A stretch of DNA of 64,000 bases from Streptomyces dysideae (GCF_001514305.1 NZ_KQ949079.1:197629-261628); one strand, 5' to 3'. Numbered from the stretch's first letter, positions 48,453 through 57,062 are shown. Notes: generated from the sequence alone by a model not told the origin. A program made the numbers and translations.

Positions 48453-50219
48453 GTCCCGCGCCGCGATGTACCCGAACGTCATCGCCGGACCGATCGTCGA
48501 GCCCGCGCCCGCGTAGCTGTGCCCCATGACGGCCGCGCTCGCGTTCCCGGCGGCGTACAGCCCTCGGATCACCGAGCCGTCCTCACGCAGGACGCGGGCC
48601 CGCGCGTCCGTGAGCAGGCCGCCCTTCGTGCCGAGGTCGCCGGGGACGATGCGGAAGGCGTGGTACGGGGGCAGCCAGAGGGGGGCGAGGCAGGAGTTGG
48701 GGAGGACGGACGGGTCGGTGTAGTAGTGGTCGTAGGCGCTGTCGCCGCGCCGGAAGTCGGCGTCCTTGCCTTGCCGGGCAAGGGAGTTGAAGCGGTCGAC
48801 GGTCGTGCGCAGGGCTGCCGCCGGGACACCGATCGAGGTCGCCAGGGCGTCCAGGGTCCAGGCCTTGTGGACGGCGCCGGAGTCGTACCAGGTGTCGGGG
48901 AACGGCAGCGTCGGGGCGACGTCCTTGAAGAGGTAGCGGTTGCGGTAGTTCTGGTCGACGATCAGCCAGGACGGGATGGCCGGGTCGGTGTCGTTGACGT
49001 CGTACATGGTGTGGACGACGTCGCTGTACGGGCCGGCCTCGTTGACGAAACGGGTGCCGGCGGCGTTCACCAGCAGGCCGCCGGGAAGGGTGCGTTCGGC
49101 GAGGCAGAAGTAGGGCTGGTCGGGGAGCGGGATCGCGGGCCCCCACCAGGCGTCGTCCATCAGATGGAGCGCGGCACCGATCCGCTCGCCCGCCTGGATG
49201 CCGTCGCCGGTGTTCTCCTTCGCGCCGACCGTCCAGTCCGTGCCGATGGGCTGGCGCTGGTAGCGGTCGCGCATCGCCGCGTTGTGCTCGAAGCCGCCGG
49301 AGCCGACGATGACGCCACGACGGGCGCGGACGAGGGCCGGGGCGCCGCCGTCCCTGGTGACCACGGCACCGGTCACGGCACCCCCCTCGACGTACAGCTC
49401 GGTGAGCGGGGTGTTGAGCCATACCGGCACCCCGGCCGACCGCAGTCCCGCTCGCAGCCCCGCGGCCAGCGACTGCCCCATGGTGAGCGGCTTCTGGCCC
49501 AGCACGGCCGCCTTGGTGCCGCGTGCCAGGCATTCGGCGGCGACGGCGACGCCCTTGGCGTTCACGGCGGCCAGGGCCAGCCATTTGTAGTCGGCGCTGA
49601 AGACGACCATGCCGGCCGGGACCGGCAGGTACGGCGGGTTCAGGTGGGCGAGTTCGGGGCCGAGGACGTTGCCGTCGAGCTGGTCGGGTTCGATGGAGCG
49701 GCCGTTCGGGAGACCGCCCGGCAGCTCCGGGTAGTAGTCGCTGTAGCCCTCCATCCAGCGGAAGCGGAGGGGGCTGTTGGCCATGACGAAGGAGAGCATC
49801 GCCGGCCCGTGGGCGAGGAAGGCGTGCTGCCGGTCGGCGGGGACGTCCGGCCCGACGACGGCGGCGAGGTAGGCGGCGGCCTTGGCGGGAGTGTCCGGAA
49901 CGCCGGCCGCCAGGATGACAGGGTTGTTCGGGATCCAGATCCCGGCACCGGAACGGGCGGCGGAGCCCCCGAAGGTCGGCGCCTTCTCCACCACCACACA
50001 GCTCAGCCCCTGCTTGGCGGCGGTCAGCGCGGCGGTCATACCGGCGGCGCCCGAGCCGACGACCACGACGTCGTACGTGCCGAGGAGGGGTAAGTCGGCG
50101 GCGGTGGCTGTCGGTTGGGCCACGGCGGTGAGGGCCAGGGCGGTGGCTGCGCCTGCGCCTGCGGTGCCCGCGAGTACGCGTCTTCGGGAGGGGTGGTGAC
50201 TGGGGCTGGTGGTGGTCAT
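48435..50219 (-). CDS. Tat-type FAD-binding 3-ketosteroid-dehydrogenase-like protein
   Basis: This 594-residue flavoprotein resembles 3-oxosteroid 1-dehydrogenases and related succinate-dehydrogenase-like enzymes. A signal begins with SRRRVLAGTAGAG, a twin-arginine-like motif, so export is likely. The FAD fingerprint is VVVVGSGAAGMTAALTAAKQ, followed by VEKAPTFGGSAARSGAGIWI. The end has GHSYAGAGSTIGPAMTFGYI, the C-terminal FAD contact. ATG 50219 gives the signal directly. It is divergent from a LysR gene, its probable regulator. The true substrate is unknown. Confidence 0.8.
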   Translation of the reverse strand: MTTTSPSHHPSRRRVLAGTAGAGAATALALTAVAQPTATAADLPLLGTYDVVVVGSGAAGMTAALTAAKQGLSCVVVEKAPTFGGSAARSGAGIWIPNNPVILAAGVPDTPAKAAAYLAAVVGPDVPADRQHAFLAHGPAMLSFVMANSPLRFRWMEGYSDYYPELPGGLPNGRSIEPDQLDGNVLGPELAHLNPPYLPVPAGMVVFSADYKWLALAAVNAKGVAVAAECLARGTKAAVLGQKPLTMGQSLAAGLRAGLRSAGVPVWLNTPLTELYVEGGAVTGAVVTRDGGAPALVRARRGVIVGSGGFEHNAAMRDRYQRQPIGTDWTVGAKENTGDGIQAGERIGAALHLMDDAWWGPAIPLPDQPYFCLAERTLPGGLLVNAAGTRFVNEAGPYSDVVHTMYDVNDTDPAIPSWLIVDQNYRNRYLFKDVAPTLPFPDTWYDSGAVHKAWTLDALATSIGVPAAALRTTVDRFNSLARQGKDADFRRGDSAYDHYYTDPSVLPNSCLAPLWLPPYHAFRIVPGDLGTKGGLLTDARARVLREDGSVIRGLYAAGNASAAVMGHSYAGAGSTIGPAMTFGYIAARDVAGVL

Positions 50220-50390
50220 GAGCGTCACTCCCGCCTGAGGATGTGTCAGGAGTGCGAATGTGACGCGGTCGACTTGTGAAGTCAAGGGCTGGGTAAGGGA
50301 GTTGATGGGTCGGCACCCGCTCCCTCCCCCGCCGGCTGGGGGTGCGGAGCGGGTTGCCGCCCGGGCCCTGAGGAATATCCTCGTACGGGA

Positions 50391-50443
50391 CCAAGTGCCA
50401 GTCAGTCCTTGGGATTTGTCGCTGGACCCAAGTGTTAGCTTGG
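50391..50443 (+). promoter_or_regulatory. Paired CCAAG/CTTGG operator sites for the LysR regulator
   Basis: CCAAG (50391-50395) pairs with CTTGG (50408-50412), and CCAAG (50428-50432) with CTTGG (50439-50443). The two inverted repeats lie right before the LysR start at 50449 and in the region divergent from the flavoprotein gene, where LysR proteins usually bind. Confidence 0.55.
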
Positions 50444-50448
50444 ATGTC

Positions 50449-51339
50449 GTGACCCTCGACGACCTGCGTGTGTTCGTGGCCGTGTGCCGGGCCGGAAGTC
50501 TCAGTGCGGTGGCCCGGGACATGGGGTGCACGCAGTCCGCGGTGAGCCAGCACGTGAAGCGGCTGGAGCGGGAGACCGGGGTCGCGCTGCTGGAGCGGCA
50601 GCCGCGGGGCGTCGTGCCGACGCAGGCGGGGCGGGTGCTGGAAGCCGCGGCCGCCGAGGGGATATCCGGGCTCGATCTGGCGGTACGGCAACTGCGCGAC
50701 CTGGTCGCCGGCGCGAGCGGCTACGTACGGGTGGCGACCGGCGCGACGACCGTACGCCACTTCATGTCGGACGCGGTCGTGGCGTTCCGGCAACGGCATC
50801 CCGAGGTCAACCTGGAGTTCCGGACGGTGAGTTCGGGCCGCGGCAGCTTCGACGCGCTGGCCGACGGCACGCTCGACCTGGCGTGGATCACACTCGGCCC
50901 ACCGGTGCGGGGCATCGAACAGCGGCCGGTCGTGGAGCTGCCCTGGGTCCTCGCCGTCCGGTCCGACGACCCGCTCGCGGAGCGTCCGTACGCCGACGCC
51001 GCCGACGTACGCGACGTACGGCTGATCCGGCTCCCGCCCAACTCCGCCTCGGCCGCCCACCTGGACGCCGCCTGCGCCGAGTCGGGCGTCCGGTTCGCCC
51101 ATGACACGAGCGTCGCCGACTGGGACACGGCGCTGTTGCTGGCGGAGCTGGGGGTGGGCCGGGCGATCGTGCCGGCGCTGCCGGGCCTGCCGGTTCCCGG
51201 CGCCGGCACCCTTCGCCTCATCCCCCTCCCCGGCCTGCGGCCCCTCCCCGTCGGCTGGGCCGTACGCCGCTGGGACGCGCTCAGTCCGCCGGCGCGGGCG
51301 TTCGCCGACCTGGTCGTCGAGATGCGTCGGCAGGGGTGA
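50449..51339 (+). CDS. LysR-family transcriptional regulator
   Basis: This 296-residue LysR regulator has an N-terminal winged helix-turn-helix (residues 1-60, LRVFVAVCRAGSLSAVARDM, QSAVSQHVKRLE). A ligand-binding domain of periplasmic-binding type follows from about 90 (VRVATGATTVRHFMSDAVV). The GTG at 50449 is used because the family start (MTLDDLRVF) fits. It probably controls the divergent Tat flavoprotein gene through the inverted repeats at 50391-50443. The effector is unknown. Confidence 0.88.
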   Translation: MTLDDLRVFVAVCRAGSLSAVARDMGCTQSAVSQHVKRLERETGVALLERQPRGVVPTQAGRVLEAAAAEGISGLDLAVRQLRDLVAGASGYVRVATGATTVRHFMSDAVVAFRQRHPEVNLEFRTVSSGRGSFDALADGTLDLAWITLGPPVRGIEQRPVVELPWVLAVRSDDPLAERPYADAADVRDVRLIRLPPNSASAAHLDAACAESGVRFAHDTSVADWDTALLLAELGVGRAIVPALPGLPVPGAGTLRLIPLPGLRPLPVGWAVRRWDALSPPARAFADLVVEMRRQG

Positions 51340-51350
51340 GAGGCTTCGGC

Positions 51351-51662
51351 ATGGCCCACCACTACCTGCGGTTCTTCTTCGAGTACGGCGTGGACACCCC
51401 GCTGTGGCCGGAAGACATGGACAGCCCGTACGGCTATCCGACGGACCTGGACCGGCTTCCGGTCAGCGAAGCCATCCGGGCCGAGTTGGCGAGGCTCAGC
51501 GAGTGGTACCAGTCGTCGCTCGACTGGAAGGACCCGGCCGGGCCGTCGCCGTGGTCCGATGAGGAGCGGGAGCTGTTCAAGGGGCGGGCGTATGCCGCGC
51601 TGGATGCGTTGCGCGGTGAGCTGGGTGCGGGGTGGACGGTCCGGGACGAGAGTCTGCTTTGA
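51351..51662 (+). CDS. Conserved-looking small hypothetical protein
   Basis: This 103-residue acidic protein has no recognised domain. It starts MAHHYLRFFFEYGVDTPLWP and is rich in aromatic residues and acidic pairs. Codon use is typical of real genes here, and it follows the LysR gene by 11 bp. It overlaps the end of the next, convergent gene by 86 bp. I recall similar small proteins in other streptomycetes but know no function. Confidence 0.6.
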   Translation: MAHHYLRFFFEYGVDTPLWPEDMDSPYGYPTDLDRLPVSEAIRAELARLSEWYQSSLDWKDPAGPSPWSDEERELFKGRAYAALDALRGELGAGWTVRDESLL

Positions 51663-52083
51663 GCCGTTCCCCGAGCGCCAGTTCGGCCCACACCGTCTTG
51701 CCCACGGTGCGCTCCGTGACGCCCCAGGTCTGAGCGAGGAGCGTCACGAGGATCAGGCCTCGGCCTCCGTCGGCGTCCGGATCGGTGACGTAGCGGAGTC
51801 GGCGGTCGCCGCGCGGATCACTCACCTCGATGCGGAGAGTGGCCTCGGGGAGGAGCAGGAGGCGCAGCTCGAAGTCCCGGCCCGGGACCCGGCCGTGCGT
51901 GACGGCGTTGGCGGCGAGCTCGGCGACCAGGTGTTGTGCGGTGTCGTTCAGGTCGCTGTCGTGTGGGCATCCCCAGGTGGCGAGTTGGGCCGCGGTGAGG
52001 TGGCGGGCCAGGCGGGCGCCGCGGGGCGTGGCACTGAGGCGCTGGGTCAGTTCGGCCGTGGGGGTGGAGATTTCGGCGTTCAC
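51577..52083 (-). CDS. Anti-sigma-type ATP-binding protein (HATPase_c_2)
   Basis: This 168-residue protein has a GHKL ATPase domain like SpoIIAB/RsbW anti-sigma factors. The N box is AQHLVAELAANAVTHG and the G1 region IEVSDPRGD; the G2 region is GGRGLILVTLLA. The C-terminal tail (HPAHRATHPARHTPAP) lies outside the domain and overlaps the convergent hypothetical gene. In Streptomyces such genes are often divergent from an XRE regulator and a DUF397 gene, as here. It may bind a regulator or act in a partner-switching system. Confidence 0.82.
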   Translation of the reverse strand: MNAEISTPTAELTQRLSATPRGARLARHLTAAQLATWGCPHDSDLNDTAQHLVAELAANAVTHGRVPGRDFELRLLLLPEATLRIEVSDPRGDRRLRYVTDPDADGGRGLILVTLLAQTWGVTERTVGKTVWAELALGERLKADSRPGPSTPHPAHRATHPARHTPAP

Positions 52084-52162
52084 GTCACCGAGCGTGGTGG
52101 GTTGTATCTACGCTGGCCAGGGGCAACTCGGCGACGCTGTGTAGCCGTACGGGTGCGGTGAG

Positions 52163-52297
52163 GTGGCGTACCCCCGGTTGATCACCGACGCGGAGGAAGT
52201 CCGGAAGATCGCCGACCGCTATGGGATCATGCGGGCGATGGCGCTCCCGCCGATGGAGTCCCGGGAGTTGATCGAGAAGAAGCTGGAGGGGCTATGA
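52163..52297 (+). pseudogene. C-terminal remnant of an XRE/DUF5753 regulator
   Basis: A 44-codon frame (GTG 52163 to TGA 52297) encodes LITDAEEVRKIADRYGIMRA followed by ALPPMESRELIEKKL. This is the usual end of the XRE-family helix-turn-helix / DUF5753 proteins that precede DUF397 genes. The DNA-binding domain and nearly all of DUF5753 (over 200 residues) are missing. An in-frame TAG stands 18 bp upstream. The end overlaps the DUF397 start (ATGA), as in intact pairs. Confidence 0.65.
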
Positions 52298-52548
52298 ACA
52301 GCGAGGCACTCACCTGGTTCAAATCCAGCTACAGCAGCGGCGAGGGCGGCGATTGCCTGGAAGTCGCTTACGCCTGGCGCAAGTCGAGCTACAGCGACGG
52401 CGAGGGCGGCCAGTGCCTCGAGGTCGCCACCTGCCCCCACACCATCCACATCCGCGACTCCAAGAACCCCACCGGCCCTCAGCTCGCCCTCTCCCCCTCG
52501 GCCTGGTCGGCGTTCCTCTCAGGGGAGCTGGTCGGCGAGAGGCGCTAA
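52294..52548 (+). CDS. DUF397 domain protein
   Basis: This 84-residue protein of the DUF397 family is typical of Streptomyces. The N-terminal half carries the motif WFKSSYSSGEGGDCLEVA and then a near copy, WRKSSYSDGEGGQCLEVA. The usual core HTIHIRDSKNPTGPQLALSP follows. In this module the XRE partner is destroyed, so the protein may have lost its regulator. Its end overlaps the convergent NACHT-type remnant by 30 bp. Confidence 0.85.
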   Translation: MNSEALTWFKSSYSSGEGGDCLEVAYAWRKSSYSDGEGGQCLEVATCPHTIHIRDSKNPTGPQLALSPSAWSAFLSGELVGERR

Positions 52549-53360
52549 CGCCTCGGCCGCCGCCAGGGCCTTCGCAAATGCTTCACGTACGTCCTCTTCC
52601 TCGTCGGCTTCGGCCCGCTCCCGGAGCAACGGCAACGTCTCCGGGTGGGCGGGCCAGCCGAAGGCGAGTGACTGCAGGGCGGCGATCCGGGGCTCGGGGT
52701 CGGGGTCGGCCACAGCCAGGTCCCGCAGGAGATCGGGCGCACTGTCGTCCGTCTCGCAGACGGCCCACCAGCGCAAGGCGTTGACTCGGACCCTGGGTTC
52801 GCTATCGCTGGTCGCCCGGTCCTGAATCAGCTGTCGGGTCGCGGCATCGTCTCCCCTGCCCATGACCAACCGTGCAAGCGCCAATGCACGGATCGATGCA
52901 GCGTCATCTTCGGACGCACGCTCCCGGACCGCGGCCCACACCCGGGCATCGTCTCGGCAATACCTGGTTGCGCGCAGCGCCTCCATTCGGACAGGCAGCG
53001 CCGGGTCATTCCTGAGCCTGTCGAACGCCAGCTCCCACGTTTCGGTCTCATGGCTCCGGTACGCGCACAGCTCTTCCACCACCTCGTCCAAGCCGACCGG
53101 CGGATGTTCGCCCTCCTCCGTGGCGATCAGGACCTCCAGATCCAGGCGGCCGTAGCTTTCGCGGATACGGGTGGCGTAGCGCCGTAGCGCCTCGTCCGTC
53201 TCCTCGGGGGACAGTGCCGCCGGCTCGGGCGCCTGCTGCACGTACTGGTTCTCGATGTACGTCGCGCGGCTGTGATCGCCCGTCGCCGCGGCCTTGACGT
53301 CGCCCCCCGCCCGACCGCCCGCTCCCCGTCCGCCCCCACCTGCTTCAACTCCCGGCCCAT
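52519..53360 (-). pseudogene. NACHT-type STAND gene remnant: ends kept, NTPase lost
   Basis: From ATG 53360 the sequence reads MGRELKQVGADGERAVGRG. After a C run on the plus strand at 53303-53308, a one-base shift is needed to read GDVKAAATGDHSRATYIENQ and then YGRLDLEVLIATEEGEHPPV. That stretch resembles text seen just before the NACHT NTPase in Streptomyces STAND proteins. It passes directly into HEAT-like repeats (LRNDPALPVRMEALRATRY, AVADPDPEPRIAALQSLAFG) to the end at 52519. The whole P-loop NTPase, several hundred residues, appears deleted. Such genes are often defence or regulatory switches. The repeat half could still be translated from a GTG near 53241. Confidence 0.55.
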
Positions 53361-53542
53361 GCCAGGACGCTAGCCGGACGAGTACCCGACGGAGGACGCG
53401 ATTGGCGGATTTGTTTCACGGGCGGGCCTCCCGGCCAGGACTCTTCCATCCCCGGCATGACACAAATCCTCCAATTACTCCTGGGCGGCCTCCCCGCCAG
53501 GCCCACCATCGATCCAGGATTCCATGAATTCAGGATGACGTG

Positions 53543-53548
53543 TACTGT
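53543..53548 (+). promoter_or_regulatory. -10 box for a leaderless cmtR transcript
   Basis: TACTGT ends six bases before the GTG at 53555, so transcription would start at or next to the start codon. The palindrome TGAATTCA (53525-53532) in the spacer is a candidate binding site for the encoded repressor. Confidence 0.45.
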
Positions 53549-53554
53549 CGTTGT

Positions 53555-53890
53555 GTGCTGACCGTTGCCCCCGACATCGACGTCCTCGTCCGCTTCGGCC
53601 GCGCCCTCGCCGACCCCATCCGCTGCCGCATCCTGCTCGCCCTGCGCGAGGCCCCGGCCTACCCCGCCGATCTCGCCGACGCCCTCGGCATCTCCCGTAC
53701 CCGGCTCTCCAACCACCTCGCGTGCCTGCGCGACTGTGGCCTGGTCGTCACCGTGCCCGATGGGCGTCGTACCCGCTATGAGCTCGCCGACGAACGTCTC
53801 GGGCATGCGCTGGACGACCTGCGTACCGCCGTGGTCGCCGTCGAGACCGACCGCACCTGCGTCGACGCCGACGACAAGGGGTGCTGCTGA
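53555..53890 (+). CDS. cmtR: CmtR-type ArsR/SmtB metal-sensing repressor
   Basis: This 111-residue winged-helix repressor of the ArsR/SmtB family has cysteines 57 and 61 in the recognition helix (HLACLRDC) and Cys102 in the tail. These are exactly the positions and spacing of the Cd(II)/Pb(II) ligands in mycobacterial CmtR. Two more cysteines end the protein. The GTG at 53555 is used since the domain begins there. It overlaps the CDF exporter gene by one base, so the metal sensor and exporter form an operon. Confidence 0.85.
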   Translation: MLTVAPDIDVLVRFGRALADPIRCRILLALREAPAYPADLADALGISRTRLSNHLACLRDCGLVVTVPDGRRTRYELADERLGHALDDLRTAVVAVETDRTCVDADDKGCC

Positions 53891-54582
53891 TGGGCACGAC
53901 ATCCACGACATCCGCGATATCCCTCAGCCTGTCTCCGGCCCGGCGGGAGGTGCTCGCCCGCCGGATACGTCTGCTCGTCGCCGCGACCATCGCCTACAAC
54001 GTCGTCGAGGCGATCGTCGCCCTCACCGCCGGCGCCGTCGCCTCGTCCACCGCGCTGATCGGCTTCGGGCTGGACTCCGTCATCGAGGTGTCCTCGGCCG
54101 CCGCGGTCGCCTGGCAGTTCTCCGCCCAGGACCACGCCGTACGCGAGGCCCGGGAGAAGACCACGCTGCGGATCATCGCGGTCTCGTTCTTCGTGCTCGC
54201 CGCGTACGTCACCGTCGACGCCGTCCGCGCACTCACCGGCACCGGCGAGGCCGAGCGTTCCGTACCCGGCATCGTGCTCGCCGCCCTCTCCCTCGCCGTG
54301 ATGCCGTTCCTGTCCGCCGCCCAGCGCCGGGCGGGCCGCGCCCTCGGTTCCGCCAGTGCGGTCGCCGACTCCAAGCAGACCCTGCTGTGCACGTACCTCT
54401 CCGCCGTGCTGCTGGTCGGTCTGGTCCTCAACGCCACCCTCGGCTGGTCCTGGGCCGACCCCGTCGCCGCCCTCGTCATCGCCACCATCGCCGTCAAGGA
54501 AGGCCGCGACGCCTGGCAGGGCAAGGGTTGCTGCGCATCCGCCGATGCCAAGGCGAGCAGCGCGTGCGACTGCTGCGACTGA
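53890..54582 (+). CDS. CDF-family heavy-metal exporter
   Basis: This 230-residue cation diffusion facilitator has about six transmembrane helices. The first part contains VVEAIVALTAGAVASSTALI and GFGLDSVIEVSSA, with the conserved Asp of the metal site. The fifth helix contains ADSKQTLLCTYLS with its Asp. The end is a cysteine-rich tail (CCASADAKASSACDCCD) that should bind soft metals. The usual C-terminal cytoplasmic domain is missing, as in short members. It is co-transcribed with the CmtR-like repressor and probably exports Cd, Pb or Zn. Confidence 0.88.
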   Translation: MGTTSTTSAISLSLSPARREVLARRIRLLVAATIAYNVVEAIVALTAGAVASSTALIGFGLDSVIEVSSAAAVAWQFSAQDHAVREAREKTTLRIIAVSFFVLAAYVTVDAVRALTGTGEAERSVPGIVLAALSLAVMPFLSAAQRRAGRALGSASAVADSKQTLLCTYLSAVLLVGLVLNATLGWSWADPVAALVIATIAVKEGRDAWQGKGCCASADAKASSACDCCD

Positions 54583-54619
54583 CCGCCGCACAACCCCATG
54601 CCACCGAACCCGGCGAACA

Positions 54620-56551
54620 TCACTGCTGCTCGTAAAGCCCCTCCACCTCCTGCGCGAACTCCCGCATGACCACCTCACGCCGCAGTTTCATCGACGGCGT
54701 CAGATGCCCCGCCGTCTCCGTGAAGTCCACCGACAGGATCGCGAAGCGGCGGATCGATTCCGGACGTGACACCAGCTTGTTCGCCTCGTCCACCGCCCGC
54801 TGCAGGATCGTCCTCAACTCCTCGTCGTCCACCAGGAGTTCCGCGGGGACGGGGTGCCTGCCGTGCATCCGGCGCCAGTGGGTGATGCCGTCCATGTCCA
54901 ACGTGATCAGGGCGGAGACGTAGGGTCTGCGGTCGCCCAGCACTATGCACTGGGAGATCAGGGGGTGCGACCGCAGCCAGTTCTCCAGCGGTGCCGGTGC
55001 CACGCTCTTGCCGCCCGCCGTGATCAGCAGTTCCTTCTTGCGGCCGGTGATCGTCAGGTAGCCCTCGTCATCCAGGGAGCCGATGTCGCCCGTGGGGAGC
55101 CAGCCGTCCACCGTCGCCGGGACGACTCCGCCCGCCGCCGGGTCCCAGTAGCCGCGCAGCAGCACGTCGCCGGCGATCATGATCTCGCCGTCCGCCGCTA
55201 TCCGGACCCTCGTGCCGGGGAGGGGCCAACCCACCGTGCCCATACGGGGTTTGAGCGGGGGCGTGACCGTCGCCGCGCCTGTCGTCTCCGTCAGGCCGTA
55301 ACCCTCGTAGATCTCGATGCCCGCACCCGCGTAGAACGCCGACAGGGAGCGGCCCATCGGGGAGCCGCCGCAGATCGCGTAGCGGACGCGGCCGCCCATG
55401 GCGTTGCGGATGCGGCGGTAGACGAGGGGGTCGTAGAAGGCGCGGGCCGTTTTGAGGGCGCGGCTGGGGCCGTGGCCCGTGCCGTGCCGGCGGGCCTCCA
55501 CGGCGTCCCCGTAGCGCTGGGCCACGGACACCGCGCGGTCGAAGGAGGAGCCCCGGCCGCCCGCCTCGGCCTTGGCGCGGGCGGTGTTGAAGACCTTCTC
55601 CAGCATGTAGGGGATGGCGAGCAGGCAGGTGGGGCGGAAGCTTGCCAGGTCCGAGAGCAGGTGCTCCGACTTGAGGCTGGGCGCGTGGCCCAGACGGACC
55701 CGGGCACGGATGCACGCCACCGCCACCATCCGGCCGAACACGTGCGACATGGGGAGGAACAGCAGCACCGACGCCTCCTCGCTCGTCTTCGACTTGAAGA
55801 CGGGGTAGAGGAGTTCGATCGCGTTGTCCACCTCGGAGAAGAAGTTGCCGTGGGTGAGGGCGCAGCCCTTCGGGCGGCCCGTCGTGCCCGAGGTGTAGAT
55901 GAGCGTGGCCAGGGTGTCGGGGGCCAGCATGCCCCGGCGTACCGCGACTTCGCCGTCCGGCTGCTGGGCACCTGACTCCGCCAGGCGCTCCACATGCCCC
56001 TTCTCCATCACCCACAGGTGCCGCAGGTCGGGGAGACGGTCGAGTTCGGGGCCGAGGGTGGCGGCCTGGCCGGAGAACTCGGTGACCAGGGCCACCGCGC
56101 CCGAATCCTGGAGGATCCAGCGGGTCTGGAAGACGGAGGAGGTGGGGTAGATCGGGACCGTCACCAGGCCCGCCGCCCAGGCTCCGAAGTCGAGAAGGGT
56201 CCATTCGTACGTCGTGCGCGCCATGACCGCTATCCGGTCGCCCGGCATCAGCCCCTCGGCGACCAGCCCCTTCGCCACCGCCAGCACCTCGTCGGCGAAC
56301 TGGACGGCCGTCATGTCCGACCAGTGCCCGTCCGGGCCCTTGCGGCTGAGGACGACCGCGTTCGGAGCCGCGCTCGCGTTGTCGAAGGGCAGCTCGGCGA
56401 GGGAGCCGTGGGTGACCGGCGGGGCGAACGGGGGTACGTACGCCTCCCGTACGACGCCGTCCAGCCGTCGGGTCTCGGGCTCCACCAGGAAGGGGCCGGG
56501 CAGATCGTTGAAGGCGGCCGAGGCGGCGAACGAGGGAAGCGGGGTGGACAC
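54620..56551 (-). CDS. Long-chain acyl-CoA ligase (FadD15-like)
   Basis: This 643-residue ANL-superfamily ligase activates fatty acids with ATP and CoA. The AMP-binding motif is LIYTSGTTGRPKGCALTHGN. YEGYGLTETTG and WLPTGDIGSLDDEGYLTITG are the following core motifs, and GRKKELLITAGGKSVAPAPL holds the C-terminal hinge. The size matches FadD15-type long-chain ligases. A GTG start at 56551 is used. A possible TetR operator half-pair (56653-56665) lies upstream, similar to the fabG4 operator. Confidence 0.9.
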   Translation of the reverse strand: MSTPLPSFAASAAFNDLPGPFLVEPETRRLDGVVREAYVPPFAPPVTHGSLAELPFDNASAAPNAVVLSRKGPDGHWSDMTAVQFADEVLAVAKGLVAEGLMPGDRIAVMARTTYEWTLLDFGAWAAGLVTVPIYPTSSVFQTRWILQDSGAVALVTEFSGQAATLGPELDRLPDLRHLWVMEKGHVERLAESGAQQPDGEVAVRRGMLAPDTLATLIYTSGTTGRPKGCALTHGNFFSEVDNAIELLYPVFKSKTSEEASVLLFLPMSHVFGRMVAVACIRARVRLGHAPSLKSEHLLSDLASFRPTCLLAIPYMLEKVFNTARAKAEAGGRGSSFDRAVSVAQRYGDAVEARRHGTGHGPSRALKTARAFYDPLVYRRIRNAMGGRVRYAICGGSPMGRSLSAFYAGAGIEIYEGYGLTETTGAATVTPPLKPRMGTVGWPLPGTRVRIAADGEIMIAGDVLLRGYWDPAAGGVVPATVDGWLPTGDIGSLDDEGYLTITGRKKELLITAGGKSVAPAPLENWLRSHPLISQCIVLGDRRPYVSALITLDMDGITHWRRMHGRHPVPAELLVDDEELRTILQRAVDEANKLVSRPESIRRFAILSVDFTETAGHLTPSMKLRREVVMREFAQEVEGLYEQQ

Positions 56552-56652
56552 GGGCGGCTCCTGCGGCGGGCGTGCAGCGAAGAAACTGCTTGCTGCATGA
56601 GGTACGTGCCTCGCGCACCGAGGCGTTCACCGGCGGCGACCGAGGAATTGGG

Positions 56653-56665
56653 TTACCGCCGGTTA
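56653..56665 (-). promoter_or_regulatory. TTACC-GCC-GGTTA site upstream of the acyl-CoA ligase
   Basis: This imperfect palindrome closely resembles TTACC-TCC-GGTAA at 57063-57075 before the fabG4-like operon. It lies about 100 bp upstream of the ligase gene. It may bind the same TetR-family repressor. Confidence 0.4.
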
Positions 56666-56763
56666 GCTACGGGATCGTACGGCGCCCGCGTGTGGAGATT
56701 GTGCTGCTTCGGGGAGGGTCCGGAGCCGGGGATGTGCAACCTTGGAGGTTACGTGAGGAAGAT

Positions 56764-57032
56764 TCACGTACGCTCCAGTATGGCCGTCACCCCCTGCCCG
56801 CCGGCTGCGCAGACGGAGATCAGCCCGCGTCCCGAATCGCCCTTCTCGGCAAGGGCCTTCGCCAGCGTCGCCACGATCCTCGCGCCCGTCGCCGCGAAGG
56901 GGTGGCCGGTGGCGAGGGAGGAGCCTGCCACGTTCAGGCGGGCGCGGTCCACCGGTCGGAGCGGGCGAAGGGGATGCGGGCGCCGCCGATGATCGCGCCG
57001 CGCCGGGCCGTGGGGGGTTTCAGAGGGCTCAT
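56764..57032 (-). pseudogene. Thiolase (acetyl-CoA acetyltransferase) remnant with its middle deleted
   Basis: ATG 57032 begins with RRGAIIGGARIPFARSD, the usual start of FadA2/FadI-like thiolases. A stop arises after about 33 codons in that frame. In another frame the same strand continues as RLNVAGSSLATGHPFAATGA and LISVCAAGGQGVTAILER, the family's last 60 residues with the catalytic His in GHP. Around 340 residues between the two, including the nucleophilic Cys, are lost at a joint near 56950. In mycobacteria the thiolase fadA2 stands divergent from fabG4 and htdX, exactly this arrangement. Confidence 0.8.
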
Positions 57033-57062
57033 CTCGACCGGCTCCTCATGCGTGACGTAGGC

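Noticed and set aside
52315..52335. ggttcaaatcc, a tRNA-like T-loop
   Set aside because: It encodes the WFKSS motif of the DUF397 protein and has no tRNA arms.
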